This document shows positions 36,128 through 45,471 of a stretch of 60,809 nucleotides of DNA, in pieces (the stretch's first letter is position 1; every line of letters starts with the position of its first letter). Where the stretch lies: the NCBI RefSeq assembly GCF_016937615.1, contig NZ_JAFHKI010000132.1:1-60809 (forward strand). The letters run 5' to 3'. This stretch comes from Pseudomonas lactucae (GTDB taxonomy: Bacteria > Pseudomonadota > Gammaproteobacteria > Pseudomonadales > Pseudomonadaceae). The translations under genes and the position numbers were made by a program. The notes below the pieces were generated by a model. The model was not told where the DNA came from and did no database searches. It saw only the letters and a program-made list of their open reading frames with translations.

Positions 36128-37324
36128 TTACAACACCTGGACGATGGCCTTTGTGACCGCAGCAATGTTTGCCTGGTTCAGCGCCGCAACGCAGATACGT
36201 CCGGTATCCAGCGCATAGATGCCAAACTCGCTGCGCAGGCGGCCGACTTGTTCAACGGTGAGGCCGGAGTAGGAGAACATCCCACGCTGGCGGCCGACGA
36301 AGCTGAAGTCGTGGCCCGGGGCCGCCTTGGCCAGTTCAGCCACCATCTGCTCGCGCATGCCACGGATGCGCAGGCGCATCTGCGCCAGTTCGGCTTCCCA
36401 CTGGGCGCGCAGCTCAGGGTTGTTCAGCACGGCTGCCACAATCGCCGCGCCGTGGGTCGGCGGGTTGGAGTAGTTGGTGCGGATCACGCGCTTGACCTGG
36501 GACAGGATGCGCGCGCTTTCTTCCTTGGAGTCACCGACGATCGACAGCGCGCCCACACGTTCGCCATACAGCGAGAACGATTTGGAGAACGAGCTGGAGA
36601 CGAAGAAGGTCAGGCCCGATTCCGCGAACAGACGCACCGCGGCGGCGTCTTCGTGGATGCCGTCGCCAAAGCCCTGGTAGGCCATGTCGAGGAAGGGTAC
36701 GAGGTTCTTGGCCTTGACCACGTCCAACACGTTTTGCCAGTCGGCCGGGCTCAGGTCGACACCGGTCGGGTTGTGGCAGCAGGCGTGCAGTACCACGATG
36801 GACTGCGGCGGCAGGGCGTTGAGGTCTTCGAGCAGGCCGGCACGGTTCACGTCGTGGGTGGCCGCGTCGTAGTAGCGATAGTTCTGCACCGGGAAACCGG
36901 CGGTTTCGAACAGCGCGCGGTGGTTTTCCCAGCTTGGGTCGCTGATGGCGACGACCGCGTCGGGCAGCAGTTGCTTGAGGAAGTCCGCGCCCAGTTTCAG
37001 CGCGCCGGTGCCACCGACGGCTTGCACAGTGACCACGCGGCCGGCTTGCAGCAGTGGCGACGCGTCACCGAACAGCAGGGTTTGCACGGCCTTGTCGTAC
37101 GCGGCGATGCCGTCGATCGGCAGGTAGCCACGGGCGGCATGTTGCGCCACGCGAATGGCTTCCGCTTCGGCAACGGCACGCAAGAGTGGAATCTTCCCCT
37201 CCTCGTCGCAGTAAACGCCGACGCCAAGGTTGACCTTGGTGGTTCGTGTATCGGCGTTGAATGCTTCGTTGAGGCCCAGGATAGGATCGCGTGGTGCCAT
37301 TTCGACAGCGGAGAACAGGCTCAT
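36128..37324 (-). CDS. Aromatic/aspartate amino acid aminotransferase (TyrB/AspC family)
   Basis: 398 residues from ATG 37324 (MSLFSAVEMAPRDPILGLNE). PLP lysine in SSSFSKSFSLYGERVG; other active-site blocks are NLGVGVYCDEEG, LHACCHNPTGVD, and RTNYSNPPTHG. Length is standard for the subgroup I enzymes. It transfers amino groups between aromatic amino acids or aspartate and 2-oxoglutarate. It diverges from uvrB, as in P. aeruginosa. Confidence 0.88.
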   Translation of the reverse strand: MSLFSAVEMAPRDPILGLNEAFNADTRTTKVNLGVGVYCDEEGKIPLLRAVAEAEAIRVAQHAARGYLPIDGIAAYDKAVQTLLFGDASPLLQAGRVVTVQAVGGTGALKLGADFLKQLLPDAVVAISDPSWENHRALFETAGFPVQNYRYYDAATHDVNRAGLLEDLNALPPQSIVVLHACCHNPTGVDLSPADWQNVLDVVKAKNLVPFLDMAYQGFGDGIHEDAAAVRLFAESGLTFFVSSSFSKSFSLYGERVGALSIVGDSKEESARILSQVKRVIRTNYSNPPTHGAAIVAAVLNNPELRAQWEAELAQMRLRIRGMREQMVAELAKAAPGHDFSFVGRQRGMFSYSGLTVEQVGRLRSEFGIYALDTGRICVAALNQANIAAVTKAIVQVL

Positions 37325-37667
37325 TTTTGCGGCAGCTCTATGGGGGAAGGGAGGGACGTGTCGCGCTCCAGCCGAATGCACTAGAGCGGTGCACAAACGG
37401 GGAGCTAGTATAGAGGCCATCACCGCTGAGGGCGACCACCGAAACGGCTTTTCGGCCAAGTTTTTCGGTTTATTTGCCGACCGTTAGTCTTATTGCAACA
37501 ACGCTGCTGCATGGCTGGGAGGGCGATTGCCTTGAAACCCGTCACATTCGCCACCACTTCTACAGCTATCATGGTTTTTTCCTGCAGCCTGCGACGACTA
37601 TTCGCGGGTTGCTGAGCTATTTCGTCCCTGGCGGTTTCGAGTCTGGGGTGACTTCACGAGGTACGTT
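37325..37667. other. Intergenic region between divergent aminotransferase and uvrB
   Basis: 343 bp without a plausible gene. I looked for a LexA box (CTGT-N8-ACAG) for uvrB and did not see one. No REP or terminator is visible. It must contain both promoters, but no convincing -35/-10 pair was picked out. Confidence 0.5.
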
Positions 37668-39683
37668 ATGTCGGATTTCCAGCTCGTCACCCGCTTTGAA
37701 CCCGCCGGCGATCAACCGGAAGCCATTCGCCAGATGGTCGAAGGCATCGAAGCCGGCCTGGCGCACCAGACGCTGCTCGGGGTGACCGGTTCAGGCAAGA
37801 CCTTCAGCATCGCCAACGTGATCGCGCAGATCAATCGCCCGACGCTGGTGCTGGCGCCGAACAAAACCCTCGCCGCGCAGTTGTACGGTGAGTTCAAGGC
37901 GTTCTTCCCGAACAACGCGGTGGAGTACTTCGTTTCCTACTACGACTACTACCAGCCCGAAGCCTATGTGCCGTCGTCCGATACCTTTATCGAGAAAGAT
38001 GCGTCGATCAACGACCATATCGAGCAGATGCGTCTGTCGGCGACCAAGGCGCTGCTGGAGCGCAAGGACGCGATCATTGTCACCACCGTGTCGTGCATCT
38101 ACGGCCTGGGCAGCCCGGAAACCTATTTGAAGATGGTGCTGCACGTCGACCGCGGCGACAAACTCGACCAGCGCGAATTGCTGCGCCGCCTGACAAGCCT
38201 GCAATACACCCGCAACGACATGGATTTTGCCCGCGCCACTTTCCGCGTGCGCGGCGATGTGATCGACATCTACCCGGCCGAATCCGACCTGGAAGCGATC
38301 CGCATCGAACTGTTCGACGATGAAGTCGAGAGCCTCTCGGCCTTCGACCCGTTGACCGGCGAGGTAATCCGCAAGCTGCCGCGCTTCACGTTCTATCCGA
38401 AAAGCCACTATGTGACCCCGCGTGAAACCCTGATGGGCGCCATCGAGGGCATCAAGGTGGAATTGGCCGAGCGCCTGGACTACCTGCGCGCCAACAACAA
38501 GCTGGTAGAGGCCCAGCGCCTGGAGCAACGCACCCGGTTCGACCTGGAGATGATCCTGGAGCTGGGTTACTGCAACGGCATCGAAAACTACTCACGCTAC
38601 CTCTCGGGCCGTGAATCCGGCGCGCCGCCGCCGACGCTCTATGACTACCTGCCGGACGATGCGTTGCTGGTGATCGACGAATCCCACGTCAGCGTGCCGC
38701 AAGTGGGCGCGATGTATAAGGGCGACCGTTCGCGCAAGGAAACCCTGGTGGAATACGGTTTCCGTCTGCCGTCGGCGCTGGATAACCGGCCGATGCGTTT
38801 CGACGAATGGGAGGCCATCAGCCCGCAGACGATATTTGTCTCGGCCACGCCGGGCAACTACGAGGCCGAACATGCAGGCCGCGTGATCGAGCAACTGGTG
38901 CGTCCGACCGGCCTGGTCGACCCTGAGATCGAGATCCGTCCGGCGCTGACCCAGGTCGACGACCTGCTCTCGGAAATCAACAAGCGCGTGGCCCTGGAAG
39001 AGCGCGTACTGGTCACCACGCTGACCAAGCGCATGTCCGAAGACTTGACCGATTACCTGGCCGACCACGGCGTGCGGGTGCGCTACTTGCACTCGGACAT
39101 CGATACGGTGGAGCGCGTGGAGATCATCCGCGACCTGCGCCTGGGCACCTTTGACGTGCTGGTGGGCATCAACCTGCTGCGCGAAGGTCTGGACATGCCG
39201 GAGGTGTCACTGGTGGCGATCCTCGATGCCGACAAGGAAGGCTTCCTGCGCTCCGAGCGCTCGTTGATCCAGACCATCGGCCGTGCGGCGCGTAACCTCA
39301 ATGGCCGTGCGATTCTGTACGCGGACCGCATCACCGGCTCCATGGAGCGGGCGATTGGTGAGACCCAGCGGCGTCGCGACAAGCAGATCGCGTTCAACCT
39401 GGAAAACGGCATCACCCCCAAGGGGGTGTTCAAGGACGTCGCCGACATCATGGAAGGCGCCACCGTGCCCGGTTCGCGTAGCAAGAAGCGCAAGGGCATG
39501 GCCAAGGCCGCCGAGGAAAGTGCCAAGTACGAGAACGAACTGCGCTCGCCGAGTGAGATCACCAAGCGCATTCGACAACTGGAAGAGAAGATGTACCAGT
39601 TGGCGCGAGATCTGGAGTTTGAGGCGGCGGCGCAGACGCGCGATGAGATCGGCAAGTTGCGTGAGCGTTTGTTGGCTGTTTGA
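37668..39683 (+). CDS. uvrB: Excinuclease ABC subunit B
   Basis: 671 residues, the usual length. Walker A GVTGSGKT at 38-45, the damage-wedging beta-hairpin YFVSYYDYYQPEAYVP, DESHVSVPQ as the helicase motif II, and QTIGRAARNLNGRAILYAD as motif VI. The C-terminal 40 residues form the UVR domain that binds UvrC (ITKRIRQLEEKMYQLARDLE). It loads on damaged DNA from UvrA2 and guides UvrC incision. GAGG lies upstream of ATG 37668. Confidence 0.97.
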   Translation: MSDFQLVTRFEPAGDQPEAIRQMVEGIEAGLAHQTLLGVTGSGKTFSIANVIAQINRPTLVLAPNKTLAAQLYGEFKAFFPNNAVEYFVSYYDYYQPEAYVPSSDTFIEKDASINDHIEQMRLSATKALLERKDAIIVTTVSCIYGLGSPETYLKMVLHVDRGDKLDQRELLRRLTSLQYTRNDMDFARATFRVRGDVIDIYPAESDLEAIRIELFDDEVESLSAFDPLTGEVIRKLPRFTFYPKSHYVTPRETLMGAIEGIKVELAERLDYLRANNKLVEAQRLEQRTRFDLEMILELGYCNGIENYSRYLSGRESGAPPPTLYDYLPDDALLVIDESHVSVPQVGAMYKGDRSRKETLVEYGFRLPSALDNRPMRFDEWEAISPQTIFVSATPGNYEAEHAGRVIEQLVRPTGLVDPEIEIRPALTQVDDLLSEINKRVALEERVLVTTLTKRMSEDLTDYLADHGVRVRYLHSDIDTVERVEIIRDLRLGTFDVLVGINLLREGLDMPEVSLVAILDADKEGFLRSERSLIQTIGRAARNLNGRAILYADRITGSMERAIGETQRRRDKQIAFNLENGITPKGVFKDVADIMEGATVPGSRSKKRKGMAKAAEESAKYENELRSPSEITKRIRQLEEKMYQLARDLEFEAAAQTRDEIGKLRERLLAV

Positions 39684-39705
39684 TTTGCGATGGCTTCACC
39701 GGCCT

Positions 39706-39779
39706 CATCGGGGGCAAGCCCCCTCCCACACTCTTATGTGTGAACCCGGTCAAATGTGGGAGGGGGCTTGCCCCCGATG
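39706..39779. repeat. Inverted REP pair
   Basis: CATCGGGGGCAAGCCCCCTC on the left and GAGGGGGCTTGCCCCCGATG on the right are exact reverse complements, each followed inwards by CCACA/TGTGG. Placed between uvrB and gltX. Confidence 0.85.
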
Positions 39780-39868
39780 GCCGCACCTCGTTTTCCAGAA
39801 AACCCCCAGGCTGTTACCATTCGCCCCTTGTTTCAATTTTCAGCTTTATCGCCCATTCGAGACCCGCC

Positions 39869-41350
39869 ATGACCACCGTCCGCACGCGCATCGCGCCATC
39901 GCCCACTGGGGATCCCCACGTCGGCACTGCCTACATCGCCTTGTTCAACTACTGCTTTGCCAAGCAGCATGGCGGTGAATTCATCCTGCGGATCGAAGAC
40001 ACCGATCAACTGCGCTCCACCCGCGAGTCGGAACAGCAGATTTTCGACGCCCTGCGCTGGTTGGGCATCACCTGGGCCGAAGGCCCGGATGTCGGCGGCC
40101 CGCACGGTCCGTATCGCCAGAGCGAGCGCAGCGACATCTATAAGCAGTACACCCAGCAACTGGTCGACATGGGCCATGCGTTCCCGTGCTTCTGCACCGC
40201 CGAAGAACTCGATCAGATGCGCGCCGAGCAACAGGCCCGTGGCGAGACCCCGCGCTACGACGGCCGCGCGCTGCTGCTGTCCAAGGAAGAAGTGGCGCGC
40301 CGCCTGGCCGCCGGCGAGCCCCATGTGATCCGCATGAAGGTGCCGAACGAAGGCGTGTGCGTGGTGCCCGACATGCTGCGCGGCGACGTCGAAATCCCGT
40401 GGGACCGCATGGACATGCAGGTGCTGATGAAGACCGATGGCCTGCCGACGTACTTCCTGGCCAACGTGGTCGACGACCACCTGATGGGTATCACCCACGT
40501 GCTGCGCGGTGAAGAGTGGCTGCCGTCGGCGCCCAAGCTGATCCTGCTCTACGAATACTTCGGCTGGGAGCAGCCGCAGCTGTGCTACATGCCGCTGCTG
40601 CGTAACCCGGACAAGAGCAAGCTGTCCAAGCGCAAGAACCCGACCTCGGTGACTTTTTACGAGCGCATGGGCTTTATGCCTGAGGCCATGCTCAACTACC
40701 TGGGCCGCATGGGCTGGTCGATGCCGGACGAGCGCGAGAAGTTCTCGCTGCAGGAAATGGTCGACAATTTCGACCTTTCCCGTGTTTCGCTGGGCGGGCC
40801 GATCTTTGATATCGAAAAGCTGTCGTGGCTCAATGGCCAGTGGCTGCGTGATCTGCCGGTGGAAGAATTCGCCAGCCGCGTGCAGCAGTGGGCGTTGAAC
40901 CCCGAGTACATGATGAAGATCGCGCCGCTGGTGCAGGGCAGGGTGGAAACGTTCAGCCAGGTCGCACCGTTGGCAAGTTTCTTCTTTGCGGGCGGCGTTA
41001 ACCCTGATCCGAAGCTGTTCGAGTCCAAGAAGCTCTCGGGCGACCAGGTTCGTCAGTTGATGCAGTTGATCCTGTGGAAGCTTGAAAGCCTGCGCCAGTG
41101 GGAGAAGGACGCCATCACCGCGACGATCCAGGCAGTGGTGGAATCCCTGGAGTTGAAGCTGCGCGATGCCATGCCGCTGATGTTTGCCGCGATCACCGGG
41201 CAGGCCAGTTCGGTGTCGGTGCTTGATGCGATGGAAATCCTCGGTCCGGACCTCACGCGTTTCCGTCTGCGCCAAGCCCTTGATTTGCTTGGTGGTGTGT
41301 CGAAGAAAGAAAACAAAGAGTGGGAAAAGCTGCTGGGCGCTATCGCTTAA
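39869..41350 (+). CDS. gltX: Glutamyl-tRNA synthetase
   Basis: 493 residues from ATG 39869 (MTTVRTRIAPSPTGDPHVGT); longer upstream reading is through the REP pair and is not coding. The class I signatures are PSPTGDPHVGTAY (HIGH equivalent) and SKLSKRKNP (KMSKS equivalent). CFCTAEELD and DGLPTYFLANVVDDH are further catalytic-domain blocks, followed by the helical anticodon-binding part. It charges tRNA-Glu, and tRNA-Glu genes follow directly. Confidence 0.97.
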   Translation: MTTVRTRIAPSPTGDPHVGTAYIALFNYCFAKQHGGEFILRIEDTDQLRSTRESEQQIFDALRWLGITWAEGPDVGGPHGPYRQSERSDIYKQYTQQLVDMGHAFPCFCTAEELDQMRAEQQARGETPRYDGRALLLSKEEVARRLAAGEPHVIRMKVPNEGVCVVPDMLRGDVEIPWDRMDMQVLMKTDGLPTYFLANVVDDHLMGITHVLRGEEWLPSAPKLILLYEYFGWEQPQLCYMPLLRNPDKSKLSKRKNPTSVTFYERMGFMPEAMLNYLGRMGWSMPDEREKFSLQEMVDNFDLSRVSLGGPIFDIEKLSWLNGQWLRDLPVEEFASRVQQWALNPEYMMKIAPLVQGRVETFSQVAPLASFFFAGGVNPDPKLFESKKLSGDQVRQLMQLILWKLESLRQWEKDAITATIQAVVESLELKLRDAMPLMFAAITGQASSVSVLDAMEILGPDLTRFRLRQALDLLGGVSKKENKEWEKLLGAIA

Positions 41351-41364
41351 GCAGGGCGCTGTAG

Positions 41365-41396
41365 CGACGAAACCCCGGTTTTCCGGGGTTTCGTCG
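41365..41396 (+). terminator. Strong hairpin after gltX
   Basis: CGACGAAACCCCGG and CCGGGGTTTCGTCG form a perfect 14-bp stem with a TTTT loop, 14 bp after the gltX stop. There is no following T-run, so it may rely on the next pause or act as a 3' stabiliser. Confidence 0.65.
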
Positions 41397-41447
41397 GTAA
41401 GTGATTGTTATCCCGGCAAAAAATTTTGGAAATTGTTGAAAATAAAT

Positions 41448-41476
41448 TTGACACACTTCCAAACGGCCATTAAGAT
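41448..41476 (+). promoter_or_regulatory. Sigma-70 promoter of the tRNA cluster, stringent type
   Basis: TTGACA at 41448-41453, a 17-bp spacer, and TAAGAT at 41471-41476, 22 bp before the first tRNA. The discriminator after the -10 is GC-rich (TCGCCCCGTCC), as in stable-RNA promoters repressed by ppGpp. Confidence 0.75.
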
Positions 41477-41497
41477 TCGCCCCGTCCTCACCGATGA

Positions 41498-41573
<76 letters not shown>

Positions 41574-41652
41574 ATTTACAGGTTCAAGGTCTGGCCACAC
41601 CGTCCTTGAATCGATCAGGTCTCAGCTCTGATCATGTTGTACAGAAGGTTTT

Positions 41653-41728
41653 GTCCCCTTCGTCTAGTGGCCTAGGACACCGCCCTTTCACGGCGGTAAC
41701 AGGGGTTCGAGTCCCCTAGGGGACGCCA
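41653..41728 (+). tRNA. tRNA-Glu (anticodon TTC), copy 1
   Basis: 76 bases ending GCCA. Acceptor GTCCCCT/AGGGGAC, anticodon stem CCGCC/GGCGG with loop CTTTCAC giving TTC, T-arm GGTTCGAGTCC. It lies 79 bp after the tRNA-Ala. Confidence 0.97.
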
Positions 41729-41778
41729 GTTTCAACAAGCGGTTCGAAAGGTCTGCTGCGTCGCGAGACGAAAAATCC

Positions 41779-41854
<76 letters not shown>

Positions 41855-41932
41855 ATTTACAGGTTCAAGGTTTTGGCCACTCCATCCTTGAATCGACCGT
41901 TCTCAGCGCGGTCAGTTGTATAGAAGGTTTGT

Positions 41933-42008
41933 GTCCCCTTCGTCTAGTGGCCTAGGACACCGCCCTTTCACGGCGGTAACAGGGGTTCGAGTCCCCTAGG
42001 GGACGCCA
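41933..42008 (+). tRNA. tRNA-Glu (anticodon TTC), copy 2
   Basis: Identical to the copy at 41653-41728. The Ala-Glu spacer (78 bp) resembles that of the first pair but has diverged, which indicates an older duplication or spacer drift. Confidence 0.97.
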
Positions 42009-42033
42009 CGATTACCCGCTCTGCGGGATTTTT

Positions 42034-42066
42034 AAGGGTCATTCAATTATTGAATGGCCCTTTTGT
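42034..42066 (+). terminator. Rho-independent terminator of the tRNA cluster
   Basis: AAGGGTCATTCAA and TTGAATGGCCCTT form a 13-bp stem with one wobble around TTA, followed by TTGTTTG. Confidence 0.8.
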
Positions 42067-42142
42067 TTGTCTGGCGTTTGGCCAATTCCCTTTCAATGCT
42101 CTTCCTGTGTTCTGACCAGTGGTCGTGGCGGTCGCTTGCTAA

Positions 42143-42163
42143 ATATTATTATGGTAATAATAT
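42143..42163. promoter_or_regulatory. Palindromic operator upstream of the TetR gene
   Basis: Perfect 9-bp arms ATATTATTA and TAATAATAT around TGG, 26 bp before the TetR start, in otherwise GC-rich DNA. The size and position suit an autoregulatory TetR-dimer site. Confidence 0.65.
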
Positions 42164-42189
42164 CCTACCCATGAAAGTCGGAGGCTTCG

Positions 42190-42729
42190 ATGAGCGATAA
42201 AAAAGCACAAACCCGCGAACGCATTCTGCAAGCCGCCAGCGCTGCGTTGATCCAGCGTGGCCCGGCCGAGCCGAGTGTCGGTGAAGTCATGGGCGCGGCG
42301 GGGCTGACCGTCGGTGGTTTTTATGCGCACTTTGAAAGCAAGGACGCGCTGATGCTGGAGGCGTTCAGCCAATTGCTGGCGCAACGCCGCGCCTCCATCG
42401 ACGACATCGACACTCAGCTCACCGGCGAAGAGCGTCGGGCGCTGGTGGCGGCCTTCTATCTGTCGCGCAAACACCGTGACTCCACCACTCAGGCGTGCCC
42501 GTTGCCGGCCACAGTGGGCGAAATGGGCCGTTTGCCGGACGCGTTTCGCGAGGTATTGAGCGAGCATGTCGAGTTGATGGTCGCGCAATTGGCCGGCTGC
42601 CCGGAAGACACCGACAAGGCCCTGGCAGACATGGCCTTGATGGTGGGTGGCCTGACCCTGGCGCGAGCGTTGGGGCCGGGCGAGTTGTCGGATCGCGTGA
42701 TACGTGCGGCCAAGTCGGCGGTGCGCTGA
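42190..42729 (+). CDS. TetR-family transcriptional regulator
   Basis: 179 residues. N-terminal helix-turn-helix (SVGEVMGAAGLTVGGFYAHFESKDAL) with the typical TVGGFYAHF recognition helix. The C-terminal ligand domain has a Cys near the middle (TTQACPLPATVGEM), resembling the electrophile-sensing NemR-like subgroup. It precedes an alpha/beta hydrolase by 14 bp and a palindromic operator lies upstream, so it probably represses itself and the hydrolase. Confidence 0.85.
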   Translation: MSDKKAQTRERILQAASAALIQRGPAEPSVGEVMGAAGLTVGGFYAHFESKDALMLEAFSQLLAQRRASIDDIDTQLTGEERRALVAAFYLSRKHRDSTTQACPLPATVGEMGRLPDAFREVLSEHVELMVAQLAGCPEDTDKALADMALMVGGLTLARALGPGELSDRVIRAAKSAVR

Positions 42730-42743
42730 AGAGGGGGAGCATC

Positions 42744-43575
42744 ATGGGCGCCTTCACCTGGATTCGTGGTTTCAATGGCACCGTTGGCCGCCTGGCACCG
42801 CGCATGGTTGCCGGCAGGATGCGTCGCACCTTCATGACCCCGCGCGACCTGCCGCCACGTGACTGGGAACTGCCGTTGTTGGCGCAATCGGAGCGCATCA
42901 CCTTGCGCTTCGGTTTGTCGGCCCTGCGCTGGGGCCAGGGGCCGACGGTGTTGCTGATGCATGGTTGGGAAGGGCGCGACCCAGTTTTCCAGCTTGATCA
43001 CGGCATTGGTCGACACCGGCTATTCGGTGATTGCACTGGACGGTCCCGCCCACGGTCGTTCGCCGGGGCGTGAAGCCCATGTATTGCTGTTTGCCCGCGC
43101 GATGCTGGAAGCGGCGGCCGAATTGCCACCGCTGCACGCGGTGATTGGTCATTCCATGGGCGGTGCCAGTGCAATGCTCGCGGTGCAACTGGGCTTGCGT
43201 ACCGGGGCGTTGGTCAGTATTGCCGCACCGTCACGTTTTCTTGATGTCCTGCGCGGCTTCACCCAGATGGTCGGCTTGCCGCCACGGGCGCGTTCGGCGT
43301 TTATCCAGGAGGTTGAGCACACGTTCGGCATGCCGCTCAAGCACCTGGATGTGGCCCACTATCAGATGAACCTTCCCGGCCTGATCGTGCATGCCGAAGA
43401 CGATACCTTCGTGCCCGTCAAGGCCTCTCAAGCCATTCACGATGCCTGGTTCGACAGTCGCCTGCTGCGCCTGGAGCAGGGCGGTCACCAGAAAGTGCTG
43501 GCCGACACGCGGGTGATCGACGGCGTGCTGGCGCTGTTGGCGGGCTGCGGTTTACAGGAGCGCAAGAGCGCCTGA
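42744..43575 (+). pseudogene. Alpha/beta hydrolase, frameshifted after the HGW motif
   Basis: About 277 residues. The first part reads MGAFTWIRGFNGTVGRLAP ... TVLLMHGWEGR; the rest (TGYSVIALDGPAHGRSPG, VIGHSMGGASAML, VHAEDDTFVP, GGHQKVL) is in another frame. Nucleophile Ser in GHSMGG, Asp in AEDD and His in GGH are all present. A missing base near 42974-42981 restores EGRATQFSSLITAL. Downstream of the TetR gene. Confidence 0.8.
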
Positions 43576-43614
43576 TACACTGCCCGGCCGACATTAATCG
43601 ACTGGGAGCAAGGC

Positions 43615-44049
43615 ATGGGCTGGGACTTGGCAACGCCGTTTATCATTGACCTGCAGGTTTTCCCTGAAGACATCGACGGCCTGGGGCACGCCAATAACGC
43701 GGTGTACGTCTCCTGGCTCGAGCGCTGCGCCTGGCGCCACTCCCAGCGGCTGGGGCTGGACCTTACCGAATACCGCCGCCTGGATCGAGCCATGGCCGTG
43801 GTACGCCATGAGATCGACTACCTGGCCGCCGGCTATGAAGGCGACGAGCTGCAACTGGCCACCTGGATTGTCGATTGGGATCAGCGCCTGAAAATGACCC
43901 GCCGGTTTCAACTGGTACGTCCGTGCGACGGCGCAACCCTGCTGCGCGCGCAAACCACTTTCGTATGCATCGAACTCTCCAGCGGCAAGCCCAAGCGCAT
44001 GCCGGCCGAGTTTATCGAAGGCTATGGCCCCGCCCTGACAGGGGGTTAA
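43615..44049 (+). CDS. Acyl-CoA thioesterase (hotdog 4HBT family)
   Basis: 144 residues. EDIDGLGHANNAVYVSWLER carries the Asp/His/Asn active-site block of the 4-hydroxybenzoyl-CoA thioesterase/YbgC fold, and MAVVRHEIDYLAAGYEGDEL is the second conserved strand. GGGAG upstream of ATG 43615. Hydrolyses an acyl-CoA; chain length unknown. Confidence 0.86.
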   Translation: MGWDLATPFIIDLQVFPEDIDGLGHANNAVYVSWLERCAWRHSQRLGLDLTEYRRLDRAMAVVRHEIDYLAAGYEGDELQLATWIVDWDQRLKMTRRFQLVRPCDGATLLRAQTTFVCIELSSGKPKRMPAEFIEGYGPALTGG

Positions 44050-44104
44050 CGGTTGGCGTAGGAAACCCAGTAAACTGCGCCACGATTTTTGTTGAGTGTT
44101 TCCC

Positions 44105-45064
44105 ATGCAAATTGCTTTGGCACCCATGGAGGGGTTGGTCGACAACATCCTGCGTGACGTGTTGACCCGCGTGGGCGGTATTGACTGGTGCGTGACCGAG
44201 TTCATTCGCGTCAACGACCGCCTGCTCACCCCTGCCTATTTCCACAAACTCGCTCCGGAGTTGCTGCACGGTGCGCATACCGCTGCCGGCGTGCCCCTGC
44301 GTGTGCAATTGCTCGGTTCCGACCCGGTGTGCCTGGCCGAGAACGCTGCCTTGGCCTGCGAGTTGGGCTCGCAAGTGATCGACCTGAACTTCGGCTGCCC
44401 GGCCAAGACCGTCAACAAGTCCCGTGGCGGTGCGGTGCTGCTCAAGGAGCCGGAGCTGCTCAACCAGATCGTCGAGCATGTGCGTCGCGCCGTGCCGGCC
44501 CATATTCCGGTAACCGCCAAGATGCGCCTGGGCTTCGACAGCCCGGACGGTGCGTTGGTGTGCGCCACGGCCCTGGCCGAAGGCGGTGCGGCGCATATCG
44601 TGGTGCATGCGCGCACCAAGACCGATGGCTACAAGCCGCCGGCCCACTGGGAATGGATCCCGCGTGTGCAGGACGTGGTCAAGGTGCCGGTGTTCGCCAA
44701 TGGTGACATCTGGAGTGTCGAAGACTGGAAGCGTTGTCGCGAAATCAGTGGTGCCGAAGACATCATGCTTGGTCGCGGCCTGGTGGCGCGCCCGGACCTG
44801 GCGCGGCAGATTGCTGCGGCACGTGCGGGTGAGGAGGTGGTGGAAATGACCTGGGCGCAAATGCAGCCCATGCTCCAGGATTTCTGGACCCAGTCCGTCG
44901 CTCAATTGACCGAAAAGCAAGCGCCGGGCCGCTTGAAGCAGTGGCTGGCGATGCTGACGCGCAATTATCCGCAGGCGGTGGAACTGTTCACGATGATGCG
45001 TCGCGAGACGGATTTGCAGCAGGTCAGTCGTCTGCTGGGGATGGCCCATCCGGTCGCCGCCTGA
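44105..45064 (+). CDS. dusC: tRNA-dihydrouridine(16) synthase
   Basis: 319 residues from ATG 44105 (MQIALAPMEGLVDNILRDVL). FMN-dependent TIM barrel: APMEG at the start, DLNFGCPAKTVNKSRGGAVL with the catalytic Cys, AKMRLGF, and ANGDIW. The C-terminal helical domain fits DusC (tRNA U16) rather than DusA or DusB. Confidence 0.92.
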   Translation: MQIALAPMEGLVDNILRDVLTRVGGIDWCVTEFIRVNDRLLTPAYFHKLAPELLHGAHTAAGVPLRVQLLGSDPVCLAENAALACELGSQVIDLNFGCPAKTVNKSRGGAVLLKEPELLNQIVEHVRRAVPAHIPVTAKMRLGFDSPDGALVCATALAEGGAAHIVVHARTKTDGYKPPAHWEWIPRVQDVVKVPVFANGDIWSVEDWKRCREISGAEDIMLGRGLVARPDLARQIAAARAGEEVVEMTWAQMQPMLQDFWTQSVAQLTEKQAPGRLKQWLAMLTRNYPQAVELFTMMRRETDLQQVSRLLGMAHPVAA

Positions 45065-45122
45065 GCGGTTGAGGGTGACCGTCACTCGGCACCCCCCCCT
45101 GTGGCCTGAAGCACCTCATCTG

Positions 45123-45152
45123 AAAAGAGCGCCCTTGGCGCTCTTTTTTTTG
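45123..45152 (+). terminator. Rho-independent terminator after dusC
   Basis: AAAAGAGCGCC and GGCGCTCTTTT with a CTT loop, followed by a continuous T-run. A clear intrinsic terminator isolating dusC from the island that follows. Confidence 0.9.
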
Positions 45153-45345
45153 CGCGCGCGAATTAGCACAAAAATTCGGCCGGCGGGCACTTGAATGTTA
45201 TCGATCAATTGCTTGTCCGCAGTTTATTAGCGCGTGTGACGGTTCTTCAGCTTTATCCGCGGCTTGCTGCAAGGTCTTAGGGCGAGTGTCCATGGGGCAA
45301 AGTCTGATAATGCCTTTTGGTTTCCTTATATGAATGACGATTTCA

Positions 45346-45373
45346 GGAACTCGATAGCCTAACTTTCCACGAA
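45346..45373 (+). promoter_or_regulatory. HrpL-type promoter (hrp box)
   Basis: GGAACT at 45346-45351, a 15-bp spacer, and CCACGAA at 45367-45373. The HrpL consensus is GGAACC-N15/16-CCACNNA; this has one mismatch (the sixth base). It lies about 100 bp before the first island gene in an AT-richer region of about 310 bp (45161-45471) with nothing else recognisable. HrpL drives type III secretion genes in Pseudomonas. Confidence 0.65.
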
Positions 45374-45471
45374 CATAGCGACTGTGAAGCGTTGTTGTCT
45401 CCAGTTGGTCAAAACATTTCTCTTTTATGATCCTTTATTGGATTCAGGTTTATGAACTAAGGAATTTGCTA

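Noticed and set aside
37325..37667. LexA/SOS box for uvrB
   Set aside because: No CTGT-N8-ACAG match was visible by eye.
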